Source of the DNA: Eubacteriales bacterium | Lineage (GTDB): Bacteria; Bacillota; Clostridia; Oscillospirales; Oscillospiraceae | Direction of reading: 5' to 3' | DNA length: 11,563 nt | Assembly (NCBI GenBank): GCA_030528965.1 | Contig: JAUMXS010000039.1 | Location: 1 to 11,563 of the forward strand | In this document: piece by piece, positions 4,849-11,563 of the stretch | Position numbering within the stretch: position 1 is the first letter of the stretch | How the letters are laid out: each line of letters opens with the position of its first letter | The notes under the pieces: generated by a model | Seen by the model: only the letters and a program-made list of their open reading frames with translations | Databases searched by the model: none | Told to the model about the DNA's origin: nothing | Position numbers and translations under genes: made by a program

Positions 4849-6156
4849 ATGGACTCTCTCAACGATATCTGGGCCGGTATCCTCGAAAAACTCGGCGCCG
4901 ACCTCACCCCTACCGCCATGAATACATGGTTCGCCGACTGCTCCCCTGTTGAAATGACCGAGAACTGTCTCGTTCTCCATACTTCCACCGATTTTAAGCG
5001 GGATATCATCCGCAATCGCTTCTCCGACGCCATTCGTTCCGCCCTCTATGACCTTTTCTGCACCGAAATGGATGTCACCATTCTCGCCGGAGATGAAATC
5101 AGCTCTTTCCAGGGCAGTAAGAACGACCCCTTCGCCGAACATTTCGCCGGGTACACCTTCCAGAACTTCGTCGTCGGCCCTTCCAACCAGTATGCCCATG
5201 CCGCCGCCCTCGGTGTCGCGGAACACCCCGGACATGCCTATAACCCCCTCTTTATCTACGGCAACTCCGGTCTCGGCAAGACCCATCTCCTGCTTGCCAT
5301 CGGTCAGTATGTCCGCGACCATACCCCTACCGCCCAGATCGCCTACCTCAAGGGCGATGAGTTCACCAATGAACTCGTCACCTCTATCCGTGACAATACG
5401 CAGGACGAGTTCCGCCGGAAATATCGCTATGTCGATCTCCTCCTCATCGATGACGTGCAGTTCATCGCCGGCAAGATCCAGACCCAGGAGGAATTCTTCC
5501 ATACCTTTAACTCCCTCTATGAGGCCGGCCGCCAGATCGTCATCACCGCCGACCGCCCTCCCATGGAGATGGCCAAACTCGAAGAACGTCTCCGCACCCG
5601 CTTCGAAGGCGGTCTCATGGCAGACGTCCAGCCCCCCGATCTCGAGACCCGTATGGCCATCACCCGCAATAAGGCCACTCAGCTCGGCCTCTCCCTCGAT
5701 GAAAACGTCGTTCTCTGCATCGCCGAGAACGTCACCGCCAATATCCGTCAGCTCGAAGGCGTCGTCAAACGCCTCACCGCTTACCGCTCTATCCTGAACG
5801 ATGCCATCGACACCGACAGCGTCAAGCGTGCCATCAAGGATGTCATCCGCCTCGGCGTGTACATCCCCACACCCGCCGCTATCATCGAGGAAACTTCGCG
5901 CTACTATTCCCTCGACCCAGCCGACCTTCGCGGTCAGCGGCGCAGTAAAAACACCGCCATGGCCCGCCAGGTCTCCATGTACCTCATCCGCACCCTCACG
6001 AACCTCTCCCTCAAGGATATCGGCGAACAGTATGAGGACCGCAACCATTCCACCGTCCTGAACTCCATCCGCAAAGTCGAGTCCCTCATCTCCCGCGACC
6101 CCGATGTCGCCGCCGCTGTCCGTGACATCACCAGCAATATCAACTCCCACAACTGA
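4849..6156 (+). CDS. dnaA: Chromosomal replication initiator protein DnaA
   Basis: AAA+ ATPase that binds and unwinds the origin and also regulates transcription. 435 residues, in the normal range with a short linker: domain I about 1-80 (DIWAGILEKLG...NTWFADCSPV), linker about 81-100, AAA+ core from 101 with Walker A GNSGLGKTH at 138-146, Walker B LLLIDDVQF at 197-205, arginine-finger region LRTRFEGGL at 248-256 and sensor II NIRQLEG at 298-304. Domain IV has RQVSMYLIR from 373 and the DNA-binding signature DRNHSTVLNSI at 397-407. The family usually reads R-D-H-(S/T)-T-V; here Asp is Asn399. Start ATG at 4849 has AAGGAGG 7 bases upstream. Unusually, it is not followed by dnaN: a 96-bp gap leads to a glycosyltransferase. 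Codons are strongly C-ending. Confidence 0.98.
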   Translation: MDSLNDIWAGILEKLGADLTPTAMNTWFADCSPVEMTENCLVLHTSTDFKRDIIRNRFSDAIRSALYDLFCTEMDVTILAGDEISSFQGSKNDPFAEHFAGYTFQNFVVGPSNQYAHAAALGVAEHPGHAYNPLFIYGNSGLGKTHLLLAIGQYVRDHTPTAQIAYLKGDEFTNELVTSIRDNTQDEFRRKYRYVDLLLIDDVQFIAGKIQTQEEFFHTFNSLYEAGRQIVITADRPPMEMAKLEERLRTRFEGGLMADVQPPDLETRMAITRNKATQLGLSLDENVVLCIAENVTANIRQLEGVVKRLTAYRSILNDAIDTDSVKRAIKDVIRLGVYIPTPAAIIEETSRYYSLDPADLRGQRRSKNTAMARQVSMYLIRTLTNLSLKDIGEQYEDRNHSTVLNSIRKVESLISRDPDVAAAVRDITSNINSHN

Positions 6157-6252
6157 TCTCTCCCGGTGCGCACTTCCGCACACCGTTTCCCCTTACCAAA
6201 TCAGTAACGACGCCTGAGCGCACTTTTCCCGCTCAGCGAAAAGGATGTACGT

Positions 6253-7224
6253 ATGAAAAATATCCTGTATCTCGTGGTCCCCTGCTATAACGAGGAGGAA
6301 GTCCTTCCGGAAACCTCCCGCCGTCTCTCCCTGAAACTGGATTCCCTTACCCAGGCAGGAAAGATCTCGCCCCAAAGCCGCGTCCTTCTCGTGGACGACG
6401 GCTCCAAAGACCGTACCTGGGAACTCATTTCCGGTCTCCATGAGACCGACCCGCGCTTCGAGGGCCTGCGTCTCAGCCGGAACCGCGGACATCAAAACGC
6501 CCTTCTGGCCGGCCTCATGACCGCCCGGTCCTTCGCCGATATGACCATCTCCCTCGATGCCGACCTTCAGGATGACGTGAACGCCATCGATGCCATGGTC
6601 GATCACTATCTGAACGGCTCCGACATCGTCTACGGCGTGCGTTCCTCCCGCCGTACCGATACCGCCTTCAAACGCGGTACCGCTCAGACCTACTATAAAC
6701 TTCTCCGGCTCCTCGGCGCGGACCTCGTCTACGACCACGCCGACTTCCGGCTCATGAGCCGCCGCGCGCTTGATGCCCTCGCCCAGTTCGGTGAAGTCAA
6801 TCTCTTCCTGCGCGGTATTGTCCCCATGCTCGGCTTCCGCACTTCCATCGTGGAATATCAGCGCGCCGAGCGCTTCGCCGGAGAAAGCAAATATCCCCTT
6901 AAGAAAATGCTTGAATTCGCCGCCGAGGGTATTACCTCCCTCACGACGCGGCCCCTGCGCTTCATCCTGTTCGGCGGCATCGCCCTCGCCGGTCTCTCGC
7001 TTCTCCTGCTTCTCATTTTCGCCATTGCAGCCTGCTTCGGAAACGGCTTTCCCATCGCACGGCTCCTCCTCTGCGCCATCCTCTTTGTCGGCGGCGTGAA
7101 CCTGACCGCCCTCGGCGTGGTCGGTGAATATGTCGGGAAGATCTACCTCGAAACAAAACACCGGCCCTCTTTCCTCATCGATCAGTTCCTTCACTCCGAC
7201 GATCGGGACTGCGAACATGAATGA
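6253..7224 (+). CDS. Family 2 glycosyltransferase, GtrB/DPM1-like polyprenyl-phosphate type
   Basis: Probably transfers a sugar from a nucleotide-sugar to a polyprenyl-phosphate carrier on the inner membrane face, for envelope glycan or teichoic acid modification; the sugar is unknown. 323 residues: GT-A fold with VPCYNEE at 9-15, VDDGSKDRT at 47-55, the metal-binding DADLQDD at 102-108, DFRLMSR at 164-170 and the GESKYPLKKM loop at 210-219, then two C-terminal membrane helices at about 238-261 and 268-292. This layout is that of the GtrB/YkoT/DPM1 group. ATG at 6253 has AAGGA 7 bases upstream, just after a 7-bp hairpin (6214-6236). Its last 8 bases overlap the radical SAM start, indicating translational coupling. 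It sits where dnaN normally lies after dnaA. galU elsewhere in the window could supply UDP-glucose, but no link is shown. Confidence 0.88.
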   Translation: MKNILYLVVPCYNEEEVLPETSRRLSLKLDSLTQAGKISPQSRVLLVDDGSKDRTWELISGLHETDPRFEGLRLSRNRGHQNALLAGLMTARSFADMTISLDADLQDDVNAIDAMVDHYLNGSDIVYGVRSSRRTDTAFKRGTAQTYYKLLRLLGADLVYDHADFRLMSRRALDALAQFGEVNLFLRGIVPMLGFRTSIVEYQRAERFAGESKYPLKKMLEFAAEGITSLTTRPLRFILFGGIALAGLSLLLLLIFAIAACFGNGFPIARLLLCAILFVGGVNLTALGVVGEYVGKIYLETKHRPSFLIDQFLHSDDRDCEHE

Positions 7225-8107
7225 GGCCTGTTTCATCTGCCCCCGCCGCTGCGGCGTATCCCGGACGCACGATCATCTCGGCGTCTGCGGCCAGGGCCCT
7301 CTCCCCGTCGTCGCCCGTGCGGCTCCGCATTTCGGGGAGGAACCCTGCATCAGCGGCTCCCGCGGTTCCGGTACCGTCTTTTTCTCCGGCTGCGCCCTGC
7401 GCTGTAAGTTCTGTCAAAACATTCCCCTGCGGGATAACCTCGCCGGAGTCCCGGTCGATGTCCCCCGGCTGCGCAGGATCTTCCTCTCGCTCCGGGATCA
7501 GGGCGTTCATAACCTGAACCTCGTCACCGCTTCCCACTTTACCCCGGCTGTCGCAGAGGCTCTCACCGGCTTTGACCCCGGTATTCCCGTCGCATGGAAC
7601 AGCTCCGCATACGAATCCGTTTCGAGTCTCCGGATGCTCCGCGGTCTCGTCCGGATCTATATGCCCGATATGAAGTTCGCGATCCCCTCGCTCTCCATCC
7701 GCTATGCCCATGCACCCGATTACCCCGCCGTAGCCACAGAGGCCATTCAGGAAATGTTCCGGCAGGTCGGCCCGCCCGTCTTTGATGAAGACGGCATGCT
7801 CCTCTCCGGCGTGCTCATCCGCCATCTCGTCCTGCCCGGGCAGCTGGAAAATACCCGCTGCGTCATCGACTGGGTCGCGGATGCCTTCCCGCCGGGTTCC
7901 GTCCTGTTCAGCCTGATGAGCCAGTACACCCCCTGCAGTCCCCCCGCCGATCTTCCGGAACTCTCCCGCCCCCTCTCCCGCGAGGAATATGAGGACTGCC
8001 TCCACTATCTCTCCGTTTCTTCGCTTTCGCAGACCTATGTGCAGGAACTTTCCTCCGCCGGCCCCGACGCCATCCCCGCCTTTGACCTCACCGGCGTCCT
8101 TCCTTAA
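7217..8107 (+). CDS. Radical SAM protein, PflA/PflX-like (COG1313 type)
   Basis: Likely radical S-adenosylmethionine enzyme resembling pyruvate formate-lyase activating enzymes; the true substrate of this group is unknown. 296 residues from ATG 7217. The 4Fe-4S/SAM motif is CALRCKFCQN (C59, C63, C66) inside the typical EEPCISG...GSGTVFFSGC context at 42-59. An extra N-terminal cysteine cluster CFICPRRCG (C5, C8, C12) plus GVCG (C24) is typical of the PflX/COG1313 group. The open frame extends 31 codons upstream, but those overlap the glycosyltransferase in another frame and lack family sequence, so the internal ATG is chosen. It overlaps the previous gene by 8 bases, so a coupled pair is likely. 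A 49-bp gap without a terminator leads to remB. Confidence 0.85.
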   Translation: MNEACFICPRRCGVSRTHDHLGVCGQGPLPVVARAAPHFGEEPCISGSRGSGTVFFSGCALRCKFCQNIPLRDNLAGVPVDVPRLRRIFLSLRDQGVHNLNLVTASHFTPAVAEALTGFDPGIPVAWNSSAYESVSSLRMLRGLVRIYMPDMKFAIPSLSIRYAHAPDYPAVATEAIQEMFRQVGPPVFDEDGMLLSGVLIRHLVLPGQLENTRCVIDWVADAFPPGSVLFSLMSQYTPCSPPADLPELSRPLSREEYEDCLHYLSVSSLSQTYVQELSSAGPDAIPAFDLTGVLP

Positions 8108-8156
8108 CTTCGTACGCCCGTTTCATCCCTTCTCTTATTTAAGGAGCTCTGATCCC

Positions 8157-8420
8157 ATGTATCTGCATCTCGGCAGCGATATCGCCGTTCCCGTCAAAGA
8201 TATCATCGCGGTATTCGATATGGACAACGCCAGCTTCGCCTGGCGCACCCGGGAATTCCTCCGCCGCGCGGAAACAGACGGTTCCGTCACCTCCGTGTCT
8301 CAGGATCTCCCCAAATCCTTCGTCGTCTGTCAGGGGCCCGACGGAAAACAGCAGGTCTACCTCTGTCAGCCCGGTTCCGCTACCCTTCTCCGCCGTTTCC
8401 AGGGCGGCTTCTCCCTCTGA
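8157..8420 (+). CDS. remB: Extracellular matrix regulator RemB (DUF370, YaaB family)
   Basis: Small DUF370-family protein, 87 residues. In Bacillus its RemA relative is a DNA-binding matrix-gene activator, and RemB (YaaB) is encoded just before gyrB. The sequence opens MYLHLGSDIAVPVKDIIAVF and continues with ITREFL-like WRTREFLRRAE and KSFVVCQG, all family features. ATG at 8157 is preceded by AAGGAG (8141-8146) with a slightly long 10-base spacer. The longer open frame upstream to 7989 overlaps the radical SAM gene and is rejected. Keeping remB directly before gyrB preserves the Firmicutes origin order even though dnaN and recF are missing. Confidence 0.92.
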   Translation: MYLHLGSDIAVPVKDIIAVFDMDNASFAWRTREFLRRAETDGSVTSVSQDLPKSFVVCQGPDGKQQVYLCQPGSATLLRRFQGGFSL

Positions 8421-8443
8421 GATACTCCTTATAAATACCCCCC

Positions 8444-8460
8444 GATCCGCCCGGCGGATC
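8444..8460 (+). terminator. Hairpin between remB and gyrB, possible weak terminator
   Basis: GATCCGCC (8444-8451) and GGCGGATC (8453-8460) are perfect inverted arms one base apart; in RNA the realistic fold is a 6-bp stem with a five-base loop. It is followed by a broken T-rich run (8461-8477). This may attenuate transcription into gyrB or be a leader structure. A TATAAA lies at 8430-8435 but has no convincing -35, so a separate gyrB promoter is not established. Confidence 0.4.
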
Positions 8461-8504
8461 TTCGCCGTTTTGCTTTCACCACCGTACCGAAAGGAATTAT
8501 TGCC

Positions 8505-10436
8505 ATGTCTGACTCCGTTTTCAATCCCGCGCAGGAATATGACGCTTCCCAAATCCAGGTCCTCGAAGGCCTTGAGGCCGTCCGCCTTCGCCCGGGTATG
8601 TATATCGGTTCTACCTCTTCCTCCGGTCTCCATCACCTTGTCTATGAGATCGTGGATAACGCCATCGACGAATCCCTCGCCGGGTATTGTTCCCATATCG
8701 AGGTCATCATCGAGGAAGGCAACGTCATCTGTGTCTCCGATGACGGCCGCGGCATCCCCGTCGATATCCAGGAACAGACCGGAAAGCCCGCCCTCGAGGT
8801 CGTCTATACCGTCCTCCATGCCGGCGGCAAATTCGGCGGCGGCGGTTATAAAGTCTCCGGCGGCCTTCACGGTGTCGGTGCCTCCGTCGTCAACGCCCTC
8901 TCCGACTGGCTCGAAGTCTGTGTTCATAAAAACGGCAGTATCTATCAGATGCGCTTCTCCCGCGGTCTGATCACCCAGCCCATGCAGATCATCGGCTCCA
9001 CAGACCGTACCGGTACCACCGTCCGCTTCCATCCCGATCCCGAGATGTTTGAGGATACCGTTTACAACTACGAGACCCTCCACACCAGAATGCGCGAGCA
9101 GGCCTTCCTCAACGCTGGTCTCCATATCTCCACCGAGGATCGCCGCCCCGAATCCCCCCAGCGGCATGAAATGTGCTATGAGGGCGGTATCCGTGAGTTC
9201 GTCTCCTTTATCAACCAGAATAAGACCCCGCTCCATCCCGGCGTCATCCATGTCGCCGGCCAGCGTGAGGATGCCGAGGCCGAGATCGCTCTGCAGTATC
9301 ACGACGGCTACAATGAGATCCTCGTGTCTTTTGCCAACAACATCCATACCCCCGAAGGCGGTATGCACGAAACCGGCTTCAAGTCCGCGCTTACCCGCGT
9401 CCTTAACGCTTACGGCCGCCGCATGAATATCCTGAAAGACGGCGAAAGCGTTTCCGGTGAGGACTGCCGTGAAGGCCTCACCGCTATCATCAGCGTAAAG
9501 CTCACCAACCCCCAGTTCGAGGGCCAGACCAAATCCAAACTCGGCAACTCCGAGATGCGCACCCTCGTGGACAGCGTCGTGCAGTCGCGCCTCGAACAAT
9601 ACCTCGAGGAAAATCCCGGCGTCGGCCGTACCATCCTCGAAAAAGCGCTCACCGCGTCCCGCGCCCGTGAAGCCGCCCGAAAAGCCCGTGAATCCGTCCG
9701 GCGGAAAACCGGCCTCGAATCCGGCCAGATGCCCGATAAGCTCCAGGACTGCAACGAGCGCGACCCCTCCCTCTGCGAACTCTATATCGTCGAGGGCGAT
9801 TCCGCCGCAGGCTCCGCTATCCAGGGCCGCGATTCCCGCTTCCAGGCTATCCTTTCCATGTGGGGCAAAATGCTCAACGTCGAAAAAGCCCGTACCGATA
9901 AGATCTACGGCAACGATAAACTCTATCCCATGATCGTCGCCCTCGGCGCCGGTATCGGTGAGGAATTCGATATCGAAAAACTGCGGTACCATAAAATCGT
10001 CATCATGGCCGATGCCGATGTCGACGGTTCCCATATCCGCACCCTCCTGCTCACCTTCTTCTTCCGCTATATGCGTCCGCTGATCGAACACGGCTATGTC
10101 TATTCCGCCGTGCCGCCCCTCTATAAACTCACCCGCGGAAAAACCACACGCGTCGCCTTCTCCGACCCCGAACGTGACCGCATCAGCAATGAACTTCGTG
10201 CCGATAATCCCAACGCCAAGGTCGATATCTCCCGCTTCAAGGGCCTCGGTGAAATGGACCCGCACGAACTTTGGGAAACCACCATGGATCCCGAACGCCG
10301 TACCCTGCGCCGCATTACCCTCGACGACGCCGTCAATGCCGACCGTATCTTTACCGTCCTGATGGGCGAGGACGTCGAACCCCGCCGCGAATGGATCGAA
10401 CGCAACGCGCAGTACGCCGTCAATCTTGACTTCTGA
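8505..10436 (+). CDS. gyrB: DNA gyrase subunit B
   Basis: ATPase subunit of gyrase, the type IIA topoisomerase that introduces negative supercoils together with GyrA. 643 residues, the normal short (non-proteobacterial) GyrB length. GHKL ATPase: EIVDN at 48-52, DDGRGIP at 79-85, GGLHGVG at 119-125; transducer lysine region QTKSKLGN at 341-348; TOPRIM: EGDSA at 430-434, DADVDGSH at 503-510; C-terminal RFKGLGEMD at 577-585. ATG at 8505 has AAGGA 9 bases upstream. The usual PLRGK/PLKGK stretch after the EGDSA motif reads SMWGK here (451-455), with Trp453 where E. coli has Lys447, and EGDSAGGSA reads EGDSAAGSA. gyrA does not follow. Strongly C-ending codons, as in dnaA. ParE is excluded mainly by the remB-gyrB context, not by sequence alone. 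Confidence 0.95.
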   Translation: MSDSVFNPAQEYDASQIQVLEGLEAVRLRPGMYIGSTSSSGLHHLVYEIVDNAIDESLAGYCSHIEVIIEEGNVICVSDDGRGIPVDIQEQTGKPALEVVYTVLHAGGKFGGGGYKVSGGLHGVGASVVNALSDWLEVCVHKNGSIYQMRFSRGLITQPMQIIGSTDRTGTTVRFHPDPEMFEDTVYNYETLHTRMREQAFLNAGLHISTEDRRPESPQRHEMCYEGGIREFVSFINQNKTPLHPGVIHVAGQREDAEAEIALQYHDGYNEILVSFANNIHTPEGGMHETGFKSALTRVLNAYGRRMNILKDGESVSGEDCREGLTAIISVKLTNPQFEGQTKSKLGNSEMRTLVDSVVQSRLEQYLEENPGVGRTILEKALTASRAREAARKARESVRRKTGLESGQMPDKLQDCNERDPSLCELYIVEGDSAAGSAIQGRDSRFQAILSMWGKMLNVEKARTDKIYGNDKLYPMIVALGAGIGEEFDIEKLRYHKIVIMADADVDGSHIRTLLLTFFFRYMRPLIEHGYVYSAVPPLYKLTRGKTTRVAFSDPERDRISNELRADNPNAKVDISRFKGLGEMDPHELWETTMDPERRTLRRITLDDAVNADRIFTVLMGEDVEPRREWIERNAQYAVNLDF

Positions 10437-10488
10437 TCTTCCCAGCCCCCTTTTGCATTACTTCTGATAAAGCGAGGTCTGATCTTTT

Positions 10489-11538
10489 ATGTCCGAAAAC
10501 ACTCTGAATTTCTCCGCGGCCGAACTGCTCCGCCAGAATACCGCATTCGCCTATGCCGTCATTATCTCTCAGGACGGTTCCACGCCCCGTGAAAACGGCG
10601 CGAAAATGCTCATCCTCCCCGACCGCATCGTCGGTACCATCGGCGGCGGCCCCATGGAAGGCACCGTCATGGCCATTGCCCGTGAGATGCTCGCCGATAA
10701 CACCCCCATGCGCGTCGAGGAATACGATATGTCCGGTGGCAATCCCGACAATGCCGATCTCGACAGCATCTGCGGCGGTGCCTGTGAAGTCCTCATCGCC
10801 CGGATCGAGCCCAATGCCGGAAATCTCGCCGTTTTTGAGGCCGTCGCCCACGCCGAGACCGCCGGTATCCCCTCCTGGCTCTTCTATGTCATCGATCAGA
10901 ACGCCGACGCCGCCCTTCCGTTCCTCCTCGCCGCCAATGTGGACGGTGAGGTCGTCGGACTGCCCGAAAACGCCGATGCCAAGCTTTCGCACCTCCTCTC
11001 CTCGCCGCTCCATGCCGCTGTCCACGGTGAAAAAACCGTCGGCCAGCGCGTCGTCGCCGACCCCGTCGGCATGCTCAGCGTCATGTATCTCTTCGGCGGC
11101 GGACATGTCTCCGTCGAGGTCGCCCGCCTCGCTGCCAATCTCGGTTTCCGGGTCACCGTCCTCGACGACAGAGAGGAATTTGCCAATAAACAGCGCTTCC
11201 CCGACTGCCAGTGCATCGTCCTCGACGATTTTCACGATCTTCCCGACCTGCCCACCGGCAAGGGAACTTATATCCTCATCATCACCCGCGGCCATGCCCA
11301 TGACCGCACCGTCCTGCGCTGGGCGCTCGAGCGCAATCCCGCGCCCCGCTATCTCGGCATGATCGGAAGCCGCATCAAGCGCGACGCCACCTATGAAAGC
11401 CTCGCCAAAGAGGGCTTCGATCCCGAACGTATGCGCACCGAGGTCCACTGCCCCATCGGTCTCACCATCGGCGCCAAAACACCCGCCGAGATCGCCGTCA
11501 GCATCCTTGCGGAAATCATTCAGATCCGCAACAGATGA
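10489..11538 (+). CDS. xdhC: XdhC/CoxI family protein (molybdenum hydroxylase maturation)
   Basis: XdhC-type chaperones bind and help sulfurate molybdenum cofactor for xanthine dehydrogenase-like hydroxylases. 349 residues in two domains: N-terminal XdhC/CoxI with GSTPRENGAKMLI at 30-42, GTIGGGPMEG at 49-58 and CGGACEVLIARI at 95-106; C-terminal Rossmann domain with LFGGGHVSVEVARLAANLGF at 201-220, LDDREEFAN at 225-233, ITRGHAHDRTVLRWAL at 265-280, YLGMIGSRIKR at 288-298 and CPIGLTIGAKTPAEIAVSI at 321-339. Both domains are complete. ATG at 10489 has GCGAGG with an 11-base spacer. It lies 52 bp after gyrB with no terminator, so it may be read from the same transcript, though function links it to hydroxylase genes probably elsewhere. 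It could also belong to the selenium-dependent hydroxylase maturation group; sequence alone does not decide. Confidence 0.9.
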   Translation: MSENTLNFSAAELLRQNTAFAYAVIISQDGSTPRENGAKMLILPDRIVGTIGGGPMEGTVMAIAREMLADNTPMRVEEYDMSGGNPDNADLDSICGGACEVLIARIEPNAGNLAVFEAVAHAETAGIPSWLFYVIDQNADAALPFLLAANVDGEVVGLPENADAKLSHLLSSPLHAAVHGEKTVGQRVVADPVGMLSVMYLFGGGHVSVEVARLAANLGFRVTVLDDREEFANKQRFPDCQCIVLDDFHDLPDLPTGKGTYILIITRGHAHDRTVLRWALERNPAPRYLGMIGSRIKRDATYESLAKEGFDPERMRTEVHCPIGLTIGAKTPAEIAVSILAEIIQIRNR

Positions 11539-11563
11539 CCATGCCAAACGGCTCTTAATGCCT

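Noticed and set aside
4828..6183. Long antisense open frame opposite dnaA
   Set aside because: Same C-ending codon effect; dnaA is unmistakable on the plus strand.
6214..6236. Hairpin between dnaA and the glycosyltransferase as a terminator
   Set aside because: A real 7-bp inverted repeat, but no T tract follows and it abuts the next Shine-Dalgarno; at most a leader structure. The imperfect repeat at 6164-6185 is weaker still.
6193..8005. Antisense open frames opposite the glycosyltransferase and radical SAM genes
   Set aside because: Shadow frames; the plus-strand proteins have complete family motifs.
8139..10265. Very long antisense open frame (about 708 codons) opposite remB-gyrB
   Set aside because: It is a by-product of C-ending codons in gyrB, which remove stops on the other strand; composition is Gly/Asp/Ala-rich without recognisable domains.
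11542..11563. Start of another gene after xdhC
   Set aside because: ATG at 11542 gives only five codons and nothing has a Shine-Dalgarno; too little sequence to judge.

Overview
This looks like the dnaA/rpmH neighbourhood, the usual chromosomal origin region, of a GC-rich spore-forming Clostridia member, perhaps Oscillospirales or a Ruminococcaceae-like group. The basis is rnpA-rpmH facing away from dnaA, the Firmicutes remB-gyrB pair, and spoIIR, which occurs only in endospore formers. The lineage is an inference. No rRNA, tRNA, CRISPR array or insertion sequence was found.

Left arm, all on the minus strand: rnpA (cut by the window edge) and rpmH with a perfect-consensus promoter; then queH-queT-galU, a likely operon combining queuosine salvage with UDP-glucose synthesis; a PAP2-like membrane protein with its own promoter and a strong terminator; and spoIIR, preceded by a very good sigma-F type promoter. 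Between spoIIR and dnaA lie 483 bp without a gene. They hold a strongly G-rich, degenerate repeat tract with two canonical G-quadruplex patterns, followed by the AT-rich dnaA promoter.

Right arm, all on the plus strand: dnaA, a polyprenyl-phosphate type glycosyltransferase, a PflA/PflX-like radical SAM protein whose start overlaps the glycosyltransferase stop, remB, gyrB and xdhC. The usual dnaN-yaaA-recF block between dnaA and remB is absent. The glycosyltransferase and the radical SAM gene occupy its place.

Three things stand out. (1) The canonical origin gene order is broken on both sides of dnaA. (2) The plus strand is C-rich in both arms, so there is no GC-skew switch at dnaA, and dnaA/gyrB carry C-ending codons while galU/rnpA carry G-ending ones. 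(3) DnaA has Asn where family members usually have Asp in the DNA-recognition helix, and no consensus DnaA box is present; only one 8/9 match lies in the rpmH leader. Whether this is the functional origin cannot be settled from the window.
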